Assembly: GCA_025352915.1 (NCBI GenBank)
Contig: JANXSA010000074.1
Coordinates: 1-5,406 of the forward strand
Reading direction: 5' to 3'
Source: Rhodospirillales bacterium
GTDB taxonomy: Bacteria > Pseudomonadota > Alphaproteobacteria > Acetobacterales > Acetobacteraceae
DNA length: 5,406 nucleotides
Shown here: positions 1 through 5,406 of the stretch, in pieces
How positions within the stretch are numbered: position 1 is the stretch's first letter
Layout: each line of letters opens with the position of its first letter
Program-made: the position numbers and the translations under genes
The notes under the pieces: model-generated
Database searches by the model: none
The model's input: the letters and a program-made list of their open reading frames with translations, nothing else
What the model was told of the DNA's origin: nothing

Positions 1-702
1 GGTGATGATCTTCATCCCCTGTTTCTCGAACGCCTTGCGGGCGAACGCGGAAATCTCCTCGTCCTCGACCGGCAGCACCCGGTCCATCACCTCGACCACC
101 GTCACCTCGGCGCCCATGGTGCGATAAAAGCTGGCGAACTCGATGCCGATCGCGCCGGAGCCGATCACCAGCAGCGATTTCGGCATGGCCGTCGGCACCA
201 TCGCCTCGCGATAGCTCCAGATCAATTTTCCATCCACCTCGATCCCCGGCAGCGCCCGCGCCCGCGCCCCGGTGGCCAGGATGATATGCGGCGCCTTCAG
301 CGTGGCCACCGCCTTGCCGTCCGCTTCGACGACGACGGTGTGCTTGCCGGCCAGCCGGCCGTTGCCCATGACAACGGCGACTTTGTTCTTGCGCAGCAGG
401 TGGGTCACGCCGCTGGACAACTGCTTGGCCACCCCGCGCGAGCGCTTCACCACCGCGTCGAGGTCAAAGCGAATATTATCCGCAGCCAACCCATATGCCG
501 CCAAATTATGCAGCGTGTGGTAGATCTCCGAGGTGCGCAGCAGCGCCTTGGTCGGGATACAGCCCCAGTTGAGGCAGATGCCGCCGATCGACTCGCGCTC
601 CACCACCACCGCCTTCATCCCAAGCTGCGCCGCGCGGATCGCCGCGACGTAGCCGCCAGGCCCGCCGCCCAGCACAATCAGGTCGAAACTCTGGTCGGCC
701 AT
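1..702 (-). CDS. lpdA: Dihydrolipoamide dehydrogenase (E3 of PDHc), N-terminal 234 codons, cut by window edge
   Basis: This is E3, the flavoprotein disulfide reductase that reoxidises the dihydrolipoyl groups of the complex and passes electrons through FAD to NAD+ in the cytoplasm. Seen: an FAD-binding Rossmann motif GGGPGG at residues 12-17, the redox-active disulfide motif GGICLNWGCIPTKALL with Cys43 and Cys48, the ATGARAR motif near residues 143-149, and the NAD-binding motif GSGAIGIEFA at 181-190. The ATG at 702 is supported by AAGGA at 710-714 with 7 nt spacing. The family is usually about 460-470 residues. The rest of the NAD domain, the interface domain and the catalytic His-Glu pair lie beyond the left edge. 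It is the last visible gene of the pdh cluster and is separated from the GNAT gene by 155 bp holding a large inverted repeat. That gap could alter its expression relative to pdhABC. No frameshift is visible. The assignment to E3 is firm; the gene name follows from operon context. Confidence 0.96.
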   Translation of the reverse strand, partial: MADQSFDLIVLGGGPGGYVAAIRAAQLGMKAVVVERESIGGICLNWGCIPTKALLRTSEIYHTLHNLAAYGLAADNIRFDLDAVVKRSRGVAKQLSSGVTHLLRKNKVAVVMGNGRLAGKHTVVVEADGKAVATLKAPHIILATGARARALPGIEVDGKLIWSYREAMVPTAMPKSLLVIGSGAIGIEFASFYRTMGAEVTVVEVMDRVLPVEDEEISAFARKAFEKQGMKIIT

Positions 703-709
703 AGGTTGG

Positions 710-717
710 TCCTTTCC
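710..717 (-). promoter_or_regulatory. Ribosome binding site of lpdA
   Basis: On the minus strand, GGAAAGGA lies upstream of the ATG at 702, with its AAGGA core 7 nt away. It lies outside the arms of the neighbouring inverted repeat (737-858), so folding of that repeat should not hide it directly. Confidence 0.6.
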
Positions 718-736
718 GAAAATCCAGGCGGACGGC

Positions 737-858
737 AGGAAGAAGAAGCAGTCGCACAAAGAGGCAAAGAGGAATCAGGAAGCGACGCGGGTTGCAGCGG
801 TCAGTCCTGGAGGCGCCTTGCTCCTCTCTGCCTCTTTGTGGAAATTGGCTTTCTTCCT
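737..858. repeat. Long imperfect inverted repeat filling the GNAT-lpdA intergenic space
   Basis: The core arms at 755-772 and 823-840 are 18 nt each and complementary at 17 of 18 positions. In the minus-strand transcript the one exception becomes a G-U pair. Outer arms at 737-744 and 851-858 add 8 bp after a symmetric 10-nt internal loop on each side. A weak inner pair (776-780 with 805-809) lies in the 50-nt core loop. Each core arm is itself a near tandem of a heptamer (AAAGAGG, C, AAAGAGG). The outer arm touches the GNAT stop codon (858-860), and the other end stops 34 nt before the lpdA start. No T-tract follows, so it does not look like a classic intrinsic terminator. It could be a non-autonomous repeat of REP or MITE type, or an RNA processing or stabilising hairpin. 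No coding content was recognised in it. Confidence 0.75.
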
Positions 859-1346
859 TACCTGCCTGCCACGCGCGCAAGCGTGTCACCCTGCAGGCGC
901 TGCACCGTCCAGTCTTCCATCCCCACCGCCCCCAGCGCGCGATAGAACGCAACCGACGGCGCATTCCAGTCCAGCACCGACCATTCCATGCGCGCGCAGC
1001 CTTGGTCCAACGCACGCGAAGCCAACTCGCGAAAGATCGCCTTTCCAATGCCGCGCCCGCGATGCTCTTCCATCAGGAAGATATCCTCCAAGTACAGCCC
1101 AGGCTGCGCCATGAAGGTGGAAAAATTGAAGTAGTACAGCGCCAGCCCGATCGGCACCCCGCCATCCTCGACGATCATCGCAAACACAAGCGGCGGCGCG
1201 CCGAACAACGCGCGGGCAAACATCTCCGGCGTGCCGGTGGCCTGGTGCTCCATCTTCTCGTAGATCGCCAGTTCGCGCACGAAATGGACCACCAGCCCCT
1301 CGTCGCCGGGGACCACGTCGCGCAGCGTGACGCCTGCTGGCAGCAT
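858..1346 (-). CDS. GNAT-family N-acetyltransferase, SSAT/diamine acetyltransferase-like
   Basis: This 162-residue protein is predicted to transfer acetyl from acetyl-CoA to an amine. Seen: YLEDIFLMEEHRGRGIGKA at residues 85-103, containing the acetyl-CoA pyrophosphate-binding loop RGRGIG (96-101), then EWSVLDWN (121-128) and AFYRALGA (133-140). Tyr135 sits where SSAT-type enzymes keep their general-acid tyrosine. The N-terminal stretch RELAIYEKMEH (24-34) also resembles that group. Length is normal for a single GNAT domain, and there is no signal peptide or membrane segment. The chosen ATG lies 2 nt after the pdhC stop (TGAGCATG). No clear Shine-Dalgarno is visible, so translation probably depends on coupling to pdhC. 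An upstream in-frame start at 1403 would overlap pdhC and add 19 residues unlike a GNAT N-terminus. The substrate (a polyamine, thialysine-like amine or other amine) cannot be read from sequence. Composition matches its neighbours. Confidence 0.88.
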   Translation of the reverse strand: MLPAGVTLRDVVPGDEGLVVHFVRELAIYEKMEHQATGTPEMFARALFGAPPLVFAMIVEDGGVPIGLALYYFNFSTFMAQPGLYLEDIFLMEEHRGRGIGKAIFRELASRALDQGCARMEWSVLDWNAPSVAFYRALGAVGMEDWTVQRLQGDTLARVAGR

Positions 1347-1348
1347 GC

Positions 1349-2608
1349 TCAAAGCAACAGGCCCAACGGGTCCTCGCACAGCTTCTTGAATTCCTTCAGC
1401 CACGCCGCGCCCAGTGCTCCATCCACCACCCGGTGGTCACACGACAGCGTGCAGGTCATCACCCGCGCCACCGCCAACTCGCCGTTCTTCACGATGGCCC
1501 GTGGTGCTGCCGCCCCCACCGCCAGGATCGCCGCCTGGGGCGGGTTGATAATGGCGGAAAAACTCGACACCCCGAACATCCCCATGTTCGAGATCGAGAA
1601 CCCGCCGCCCTGGAACTCCTCGGGCTTCAGCTTGCCAGCCTTGGCCCGCGCCGCGAGGTCGCGCATCTCCGCCCCGATGGTCATCAGCCCCTTCTGGTCG
1701 GCATGCCGGATGATCGGCGTGATCAGCCCGTCCGGGATGGCGACGGCCACCGAGATATCGACATCGTCGAACAGCACGGTGGCGTCGTCGGTCCAGGCCG
1801 CATTCACCCGCGGCATCCGCCGCAGCGTGATCGCCGAGGCCTTGATGATCAGGTCGTTCAGGGTGACGACATAGCGCCCCTCGCCCTCTTTCGGGCTGCG
1901 CGCATTCAGCTCCTCGCCCAGCTTCCACAGCGCATCGACCTCGATATCCATCGAGACGTAGAAATGCGGAATGGTCGACTTCGCCTCGGTCAGCCGGCGC
2001 GCGATCACCCGGCGCATCGAGCTGTGCGGCACCAGCTTGTGCGGTGCTGCAATCACCGGCGCCGGCCCACGCGGCACCGGAGCAGGCGCGGCAACCACCG
2101 GCGCGACAACCGCCGGCACCCCTCCCTTGGCCGCCGCCTCGACATCCGCCCGCACGATCCGTCCGCCCGGCCCGGAACCGGCCAGCCCGGCCAGACTGAC
2201 CCCCGCCTGCTGCGCCATGCGCCGGGCTAACGGCGAGGCCACCACGCGATCGCCCCCGGCAGCGGCCGGCACAACAGCCACCGCAACCGGCGCCGACACC
2301 ACAACAGGCACCGCCGCGGCGACCGGCACTGCCGCCGGCGCCGCGTCACCCGCCGGCACCGCCTCGCCTGGCTCGACCAGGATGGCGATCGGCTGGTTGA
2401 CCTTCACCCCCTCGGTCCCGTCCGCCACCAGTAGCTTGCCAAGCACGCCCTCGTCGACCGCCTCGACTTCCATCGTCGCCTTGTCGGTTTCGATCTCGGC
2501 GATCACATCGCCGGCCTTCACCGTATCGCCCTCTTTCTTCAGCCAGCGCGCCAGCGTGCCCTCGGTCATCGTCGGGCTCAGGGCAGGCATCAGGATATTG
2601 GTGGCCAT
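1349..2608 (-). CDS. pdhC: Dihydrolipoyllysine-residue acetyltransferase (E2 of PDHc)
   Basis: E2 forms the PDHc core and moves the acetyl group from its lipoyl arm to CoA. The 419 residues read in family order. A lipoyl domain covers about 3-80, with lipoyl-Lys43 in ETDKAT. An Ala/Pro/Val-rich linker covers about 82-120. The peripheral subunit-binding domain, starting ASPLARRMA, covers about 123-157. A second Ala/Pro linker covers 162-190. The catalytic domain covers about 191-419, with DHRVVDG at 391-397 supplying the active-site His392 and Asp396. There is a single lipoyl domain, as is usual in alphaproteobacteria. The ATG at 2608 is followed directly by the expected [14 protein letters not shown] start, and GGGGA at 2615-2619 is a moderate ribosome site. 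The frame stays open far upstream, but that part is a shadow of pdhB. It lies 32 nt after pdhB and 2 nt before the GNAT gene. The linkers are strikingly Val-rich and nearly uncharged. A branched-chain or 2-oxoglutarate E2 is less likely given the E1 beta fusion and the E2 motifs. Confidence 0.97.
   Translation of the reverse strand: MATNILMPALSPTMTEGTLARWLKKEGDTVKAGDVIAEIETDKATMEVEAVDEGVLGKLLVADGTEGVKVNQPIAILVEPGEAVPAGDAAPAAVPVAAAVPVVVSAPVAVAVVPAAAGGDRVVASPLARRMAQQAGVSLAGLAGSGPGGRIVRADVEAAAKGGVPAVVAPVVAAPAPVPRGPAPVIAAPHKLVPHSSMRRVIARRLTEAKSTIPHFYVSMDIEVDALWKLGEELNARSPKEGEGRYVVTLNDLIIKASAITLRRMPRVNAAWTDDATVLFDDVDISVAVAIPDGLITPIIRHADQKGLMTIGAEMRDLAARAKAGKLKPEEFQGGGFSISNMGMFGVSSFSAIINPPQAAILAVGAAAPRAIVKNGELAVARVMTCTLSCDHRVVDGALGAAWLKEFKKLCEDPLGLLL
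2384..2596 (-). repeat. Lipoyl-domain coding repeat, copy in pdhC
   Basis: This stretch encodes residues 5-75 of PdhC and matches residues 4-74 of PdhB (3745-3957) at 58 of 71 amino acids by my count, with no gaps. The DNA is also clearly alike, and several runs, such as those around the [15 protein letters not shown] codons, differ only at synonymous positions. It is a direct repeat, with the two copies offset by 1361 bp. Confidence 0.8.
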
Positions 2609-2640
2609 GTCGCGTCCCCGTTCGTGGGCGGAATTCGAAA

Positions 2641-3966
2641 TCAGACGATGCGGCGCACGGCCGCGACAACCCAGTCGGCCTGCGGCAACGCCAGTTTTTC
2701 CAGGTTCGCCGCATAGGGCAACGGCACATCCGCGCCATGCACCCGCACCGGCGGCGCGTCCAGCCAATCGAAGCACTGCTCGATCACCTGCATGTTCACC
2801 TCCGCCCCGATGCCGGCATAGGGCCAGCCCTCTTCCACGGTGACGATGCGATTGGTCTTCTTCACGCTCGCCACCACGGTATCGATGTCCAGGGGCCGCA
2901 GGGTGCGCAGGTTGATCACCTCGGCCTCGATGCCCTGTTCGGCCAGCGCCTCGGCTGCCTTCATCGCCACGCCCACCATGATCGAGAACGCCACCAGGGT
3001 GACATGCGTGCCGACGCGCTCGACCTTGGCCTTGCCGATCGGCAGCACGAAATCCGGATCGGTCGGGCATTCAAAGGTCTGGCCGTAGAGGATCTCGTTT
3101 TCGAGGAAGATCACCGGGTTCGGATCGCGGATTGCCGCGCGCAACAGCCCCTTGGCATCGGCCGAAGACCACGGCGCCACCACCTTCAGCCCCGGCACAT
3201 GGCCGTACCAGCTGGCATAGCACTGGCTATGCTGGGCGGCCACGCGCGACGCCGCCCCGTTCGGCCCGCGAAACACGATCGGGCAGCCCATCTGTCCGCC
3301 CGACATGTACAGCGTCTTGGCCGCCGAGTTGATGATGTGGTCCATCGCCTGCATGGCGAAGTTGAAGGTCATGAACTCGACGATGGGCTTCAGCCCGTTC
3401 ATCGCCGCCCCCACCGCCATGCCGGCAAAGCCATGCTCGGTGATCGGCGTGTCGATCACCCGCTTCGGCCCGAACTCGTCCAGCAACCCCTGGCTGATCT
3501 TGTAGGCGCCCTGGTACTGCGCGACTTCCTCGCCCATCAGGAACACGTCGCCGTCCGCGCGCATCTCGATTGCCATGGCATCGCGCAGCGCCTCGCGCAC
3601 GGTGAGCGGCGCGCTCGGCCCCCAGTCGCGGTCCTCGGGCAGCGCCTTGGCCGCCGGCGCCACCGCAACCACCGCCGCGGCAACCGGCGCCACCGCAACC
3701 GGCAGTGGGGCTACCGAAACCGAGCCGTCCTCCCCCGCCAACTCGGCAATCGGCGTGTTCACCGCCACTCCCTCGGTCCCCTCCGCCACCAGGATGCGCG
3801 CCAGCGTGCCCTCGTCCACCGCCTCCACTTCCATCGTGGCCTTGTCGGTCTCGATCTCGGCCAGCACATCGCCGGCCTTGATGGTGTCGCCAACATTCTT
3901 CAACCAGCGCGAGAGCTTGCCCTCGGTCATGGTCGGCGACAGGGCGGGCATCAGGATCACGGTCAC
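2641..3966 (-). CDS. pdhB: Pyruvate dehydrogenase E1 beta subunit with N-terminal lipoyl domain
   Basis: This is the beta half of the thiamine-diphosphate E1, which decarboxylates pyruvate and acetylates lipoyl groups. The 441 residues start with a full lipoyl domain (about 1-76) with the modifiable Lys42 in ETDKAT. An Ala/Val/Pro linker (about 77-110) and the E1 beta domain (about 118-441) follow. Seen in E1 beta: [12 protein letters not shown] (145-156), [19 protein letters not shown] (171-189), FRGPNGA (232-238), AAQHSQ (243-248) with the conserved active-site His246, and GADVPLPYA (411-419). A lipoyl-E1 beta fusion is a known alphaproteobacterial arrangement. It makes the protein about 100 residues longer than plain E1 beta. 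The start is GTG at 3966, 3 nt after the pdhA stop. GGAG at 3976-3979, inside the last codons of pdhA, lies 9 nt upstream, which suggests coupled translation and balanced alpha:beta synthesis. A second GTG two codons in is possible but would shorten the domain start. Confidence 0.97.
   Translation of the reverse strand: MTVILMPALSPTMTEGKLSRWLKNVGDTIKAGDVLAEIETDKATMEVEAVDEGTLARILVAEGTEGVAVNTPIAELAGEDGSVSVAPLPVAVAPVAAAVVAVAPAAKALPEDRDWGPSAPLTVREALRDAMAIEMRADGDVFLMGEEVAQYQGAYKISQGLLDEFGPKRVIDTPITEHGFAGMAVGAAMNGLKPIVEFMTFNFAMQAMDHIINSAAKTLYMSGGQMGCPIVFRGPNGAASRVAAQHSQCYASWYGHVPGLKVVAPWSSADAKGLLRAAIRDPNPVIFLENEILYGQTFECPTDPDFVLPIGKAKVERVGTHVTLVAFSIMVGVAMKAAEALAEQGIEAEVINLRTLRPLDIDTVVASVKKTNRIVTVEEGWPYAGIGAEVNMQVIEQCFDWLDAPPVRVHGADVPLPYAANLEKLALPQADWVVAAVRRIV
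3745..3957 (-). repeat. Lipoyl-domain coding repeat, copy in pdhB
   Basis: This is the partner of 2384-2596, encoding PdhB residues 4-74. The same orientation and high DNA similarity fit a duplication inside the operon, or later gene conversion between the two lipoyl domains. Confidence 0.8.
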
Positions 3967-3969
3967 CGC

Positions 3970-5025
3970 TCAGCGCTCCACCAGGATGTCGGTCCAAAGC
4001 TGGCTGGGGTCCGGCTCCGGGCTGCTCTGGGCGAAATCGGCGCTGTCCTGCACGATCCGCTTGACCTCGTCGTCGATCGCCTTGAACGCCGCCTCGTCCA
4101 CCCCGAGCCCCTCCAGCCGATGCCGCGCGCCCTCGATGCAATCGCGCTCGGTGCGCATCTTCTGCACCTCCTCGCGCGAGCGGTAGCGGGCGGGATCAGA
4201 CATCGAATGGCCGCGATAACGATAGGTCTTCACCTCCAGCAGGTAAGGCCCCTTGCCCGCCCGGCAATGCGCCACCGCAATCTCGGCGGCGGCATGCATC
4301 GCCTCCACATCCATGCCGTCCACCTGCACGCCGGGAATGCCCCAGGGCGCGCCGTTCTGCGACAGGTCGTGGCTGGCGGTGGCGCGCTCGACCGAAGTGC
4401 CCATGCCGTATTTGTTGTTCTCGATCACATAAATGCACGGCAGCTTCATCAGGGCTGCGAGGTTGAAGCTCTCGAACACCTGGCCCTGGCTGGACGCGCC
4501 GTCGCCAAAATAGGTCACGCTGACCCGGTCATTGCCGCGATAGGCGTTGCTGAACGCCAGTCCGGTTCCCAGGCTGACCTGCGCGCCGACGATGCCGTGG
4601 CCGCCGAAGAAGTTCCGCTCCTTGCTGAACATGTGCATCGAGCCGCCCTTGCCGCGCGAATACCCACCCTCGCGCCCGGTCAGCTCGGCCATCACGCCGC
4701 GCGCCTCCATCCCGGTGGCCAGCATGTGGCCGTGGTCGCGGTACGAGGTAATCACCTCGTCACCCTCGCCCAGCGCCATCTGGATGCCGACGACCACCGC
4801 CTCCTGGCCAATATACAAATGGCAGAACCCGCCGATCAGCCCCATACCGTAAAGCTGGCCGGCCTTCTCCTCGAAGCGGCGGATCAGCAGCATGTCGCGA
4901 TAGCCGCGCAGCAACTGTTCCTTTGGCAGTCCCGGCTGGTTCGACACCGCCTTCGCCGCCACACCGCGCGATTTGGCCCGCTTGGCCTTGTCCGCCGGTT
5001 TCGCTCGCTCCGCTGCCTGGGCCAT
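3970..5025 (-). CDS. pdhA: Pyruvate dehydrogenase E1 alpha subunit
   Basis: This is the alpha subunit of heterotetrameric E1, which binds thiamine diphosphate and works with PdhB. In the 351 residues I see YRDHGH (95-100) and GGSMHMF (127-133). The ThDP/Mg motif starts GDGASSQGQVFES at 174-186 and ends IENN at 201-204. The active-site loop YRYRGHSMSDPARYR (268-282) corresponds to the loop that is regulated by phosphorylation in mitochondrial E1 alpha; no such control is implied here. Residues 1-30 form an Ala/Lys/Arg-rich, probably disordered extension before the conserved fold. The ATG at 5025 is preceded by GGAGG (5033-5037) at 7 nt, a near-ideal ribosome site. A TTG at 5157 in the same frame would add 44 Arg-rich residues unlike the family and is rejected. 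pdhA opens the operon, and its stop is 3 nt before pdhB. Motifs such as FGGHGIVGAQ favour PDH over branched-chain E1, as does the adjoining lipoyl-E1 beta. Confidence 0.97.
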   Translation of the reverse strand: MAQAAERAKPADKAKRAKSRGVAAKAVSNQPGLPKEQLLRGYRDMLLIRRFEEKAGQLYGMGLIGGFCHLYIGQEAVVVGIQMALGEGDEVITSYRDHGHMLATGMEARGVMAELTGREGGYSRGKGGSMHMFSKERNFFGGHGIVGAQVSLGTGLAFSNAYRGNDRVSVTYFGDGASSQGQVFESFNLAALMKLPCIYVIENNKYGMGTSVERATASHDLSQNGAPWGIPGVQVDGMDVEAMHAAAEIAVAHCRAGKGPYLLEVKTYRYRGHSMSDPARYRSREEVQKMRTERDCIEGARHRLEGLGVDEAAFKAIDDEVKRIVQDSADFAQSSPEPDPSQLWTDILVER

Positions 5026-5032
5026 CGCACTG

Positions 5033-5037
5033 CCTCC
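5033..5037 (-). promoter_or_regulatory. Ribosome binding site of pdhA
   Basis: GGAGG on the minus strand lies 7 nt before the ATG at 5025. It is the strongest ribosome site in the window and decides the start of pdhA against the longer open frame. Confidence 0.8.
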
Positions 5038-5108
5038 GTCGGGAACCGGCTTCCGCAGAGAGCCGAGGGTGGAACGGGTCGATCGAACTCTGACGTAGCG
5101 TCGCGCGG

Positions 5109-5123
5109 CGCTTGCGGCAAGCG
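5109..5123 (-). promoter_or_regulatory. Hairpin in the pdhA leader
   Basis: The perfect 6-bp arms CGCTTG and CAAGCG enclose a 3-nt loop, about 85 nt upstream of the pdhA start. If transcription begins in the AT-rich island near 5131-5187, this would be a stable stem early in the leader. No U-tract follows, so a terminator is unlikely. It could equally be chance in GC-rich DNA. Confidence 0.3.
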
Positions 5124-5130
5124 TCGTGTG

Positions 5131-5187
5131 GCGAATTACCCTTATTGTGCAATGCAATAGAGGTTGTTAACTAAAAACAAGTTAACC
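5131..5187 (-). promoter_or_regulatory. AT-rich island, likely promoter/operator region of the pdh operon
   Basis: This stretch is clearly richer in A+T than all surrounding DNA and sits between the terminator-like hairpins and pdhA, where an operon promoter is expected. I could not fix a convincing -35/-10 pair. Minus-strand TTAACA (5165-5170) followed 15 nt later by CACAAT (5144-5149) is only a weak candidate. Two dyads lie within it: TATTG-N7-CAATA at 5143-5159, and paired GTTAAC palindromes at 5166-5171 and 5181-5186. These are plausible binding sites for a pyruvate- or redox-responsive repressor, but no known consensus was matched. Confidence 0.4.
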
Positions 5188-5234
5188 GCTTGAACGATGG
5201 CCCCGCAGCAATCGCCGGCGAAACAACCCGCTAT

Positions 5235-5252
5235 GCCAGACCCCGGTCCGGC
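5235..5252 (-). terminator. Stable hairpin downstream of the septum initiator gene
   Basis: In the minus-strand RNA, GCCGGAC pairs with GTCTGGC (7 bp including one G-U) around a CGGG loop. The downstream tail is not U-rich, so it is a weak terminator by itself. It may act together with the hairpin at 5258-5282 just before it. Confidence 0.25.
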
Positions 5253-5257
5253 GCACG

Positions 5258-5282
5258 AAAATTACCCGCGCGGGCAGAATTT
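5258..5282 (-). terminator. Possible intrinsic terminator between the septum initiator gene and pdhA
   Basis: The self-complementary GC core CCCGCGCGGG (5265-5274) is flanked by inverted AAATT and AATTT segments. On the minus strand the core is followed by TAATTTTC, a short U-rich tail. It begins 40 nt downstream of the septum gene's stop codon. The stem is short and its loop tight, so termination strength is uncertain. The near-symmetry would allow action on either strand. Confidence 0.35.
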
Positions 5283-5322
5283 AGCACCACCATTGCCGCG
5301 CACCGCTCCCGCGAGCGCCCGC

Positions 5323-5406
5323 TCAGAACAATTTTTGCCCGTTCGGGTACATCAAAACGACATCGCTGGGCTCGCTGGCATTCAGCATCGCGCGCGCCCG
5401 CTCGTC
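5323..5406 (-). CDS. Septum formation initiator (FtsB/DivIC-like), C-terminal 27 residues, cut by window edge
   Basis: Reading inward from the right edge, the frame gives DERARAMLNASEPSDVVLM, then YPNGQKLF and a TGA stop. The pattern ERAR-x-x-LN-x-x-x-PSDVV resembles, from memory, the C-terminal tail of alphaproteobacterial septum formation initiator proteins. These are small single-pass membrane proteins with a coiled coil that take part in the divisome. The membrane segment and coiled coil would lie outside the window. Such a gene directly upstream of pdhA in the same direction is a common alphaproteobacterial arrangement, which supports the call. The 297-bp gap and hairpins suggest it is transcribed separately from pdhABC. 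The fragment is too short for certainty. Confidence 0.7.
   Translation of the reverse strand, partial: DERARAMLNASEPSDVVLMYPNGQKLF

Noticed and set aside
755..840. CRISPR-like array or insertion-sequence ends at the inverted repeat
   Set aside because: There is only one pair of inverted arms, no direct repeat-spacer pattern, no transposase coding and no clear target-site duplication.
1347..1403. Earlier start for the GNAT gene inside pdhC
   Set aside because: The extra 19 residues come from another frame of the pdhC end and do not resemble a GNAT N-terminus. The ATG at 1346 fits tight coupling to pdhC.
792..1874. Plus-strand open frame (360 codons) opposite the GNAT gene and pdhC
   Set aside because: It crosses two well-supported minus-strand genes and the inverted repeat, and shows no family motif.
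2609..3070. Upstream extension of the pdhC frame into pdhB
   Set aside because: The extension is a frame-shifted shadow of pdhB. The lipoyl domain begins right at the ATG at 2608, which has its own ribosome site.
5026..5157. Earlier TTG start for pdhA adding 44 residues
   Set aside because: The added segment is Arg-rich and unlike E1 alpha. The GGAGG site fits the ATG at 5025, and the extension would run through the likely promoter and leader.
2737..5160. Very long plus-strand open frame (807 codons) opposite pdhA and pdhB
   Set aside because: It is a shadow frame of GC-rich genes. The translation is His/Arg/Leu-rich with no recognisable domain, and the opposite strand encodes two unmistakable PDHc subunits.
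5167..5185. CtrA-type binding site (TTAA-N7-TTAA) upstream of pdhA
   Set aside because: Two TTAA halves are present, but they are separated by 11 nt rather than 7, so the spacing does not fit the consensus.

Overview
The window carries one minus-strand gene cluster for the pyruvate dehydrogenase complex (PDHc). In transcription order, from high to low coordinates, it holds the 3' end of a septum-formation-initiator (FtsB/DivIC-like) gene, pdhA (E1 alpha), pdhB (E1 beta with its own N-terminal lipoyl domain), pdhC (E2), a GNAT acetyltransferase gene, and the first 234 codons of the E3 gene lpdA, which runs off the left edge. The base composition is high GC. A heterotetrameric alpha/beta E1, a lipoyl-E1 beta fusion and a septum initiator gene just upstream of pdhA together point to an alphaproteobacterium. 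The septum protein's C-terminal tail suggests Rhodospirillales/Acetobacteraceae, but that placement is from memory and was not tested.

Layout. Positions 5323-5406 are the tail of the septum initiator gene. Positions 5026-5322 (297 bp) contain no gene. They hold terminator-like hairpins (5235-5282), an AT-rich island with two dyads (5131-5187) that is the best promoter/operator candidate for the pdh operon, and a leader hairpin (5109-5123). pdhA, pdhB, pdhC and the GNAT gene follow with gaps of 3, 32 and 2 nt, so they very probably form one transcript with translational coupling. Positions 703-857 separate the GNAT gene from lpdA. That gap is almost filled by a long imperfect inverted repeat (737-858) that starts at the GNAT stop codon.

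Function. E1 (PdhA/PdhB) decarboxylates pyruvate with thiamine diphosphate and reductively acetylates lipoyl groups. E2 (PdhC) passes the acetyl group to CoA, and E3 (LpdA) reoxidises dihydrolipoamide with FAD and NAD+. Both PdhB and PdhC carry a lipoyl domain with the lipoylated lysine in an ETDKAT motif. The two domains are about 82% identical over 71 residues, with strong DNA similarity. The GNAT protein resembles the spermidine/spermine (diamine) N-acetyltransferase-like group, and its presence between E2 and E3 is the main unexpected gene content.

The window is otherwise an ordinary metabolic operon. I found no phage, CRISPR, toxin-antitoxin or other clearly novel system. The observations most worth a second look are the intergenic inverted-repeat element, the embedded acetyltransferase, the near-duplicate lipoyl domains and the operator-like dyads.
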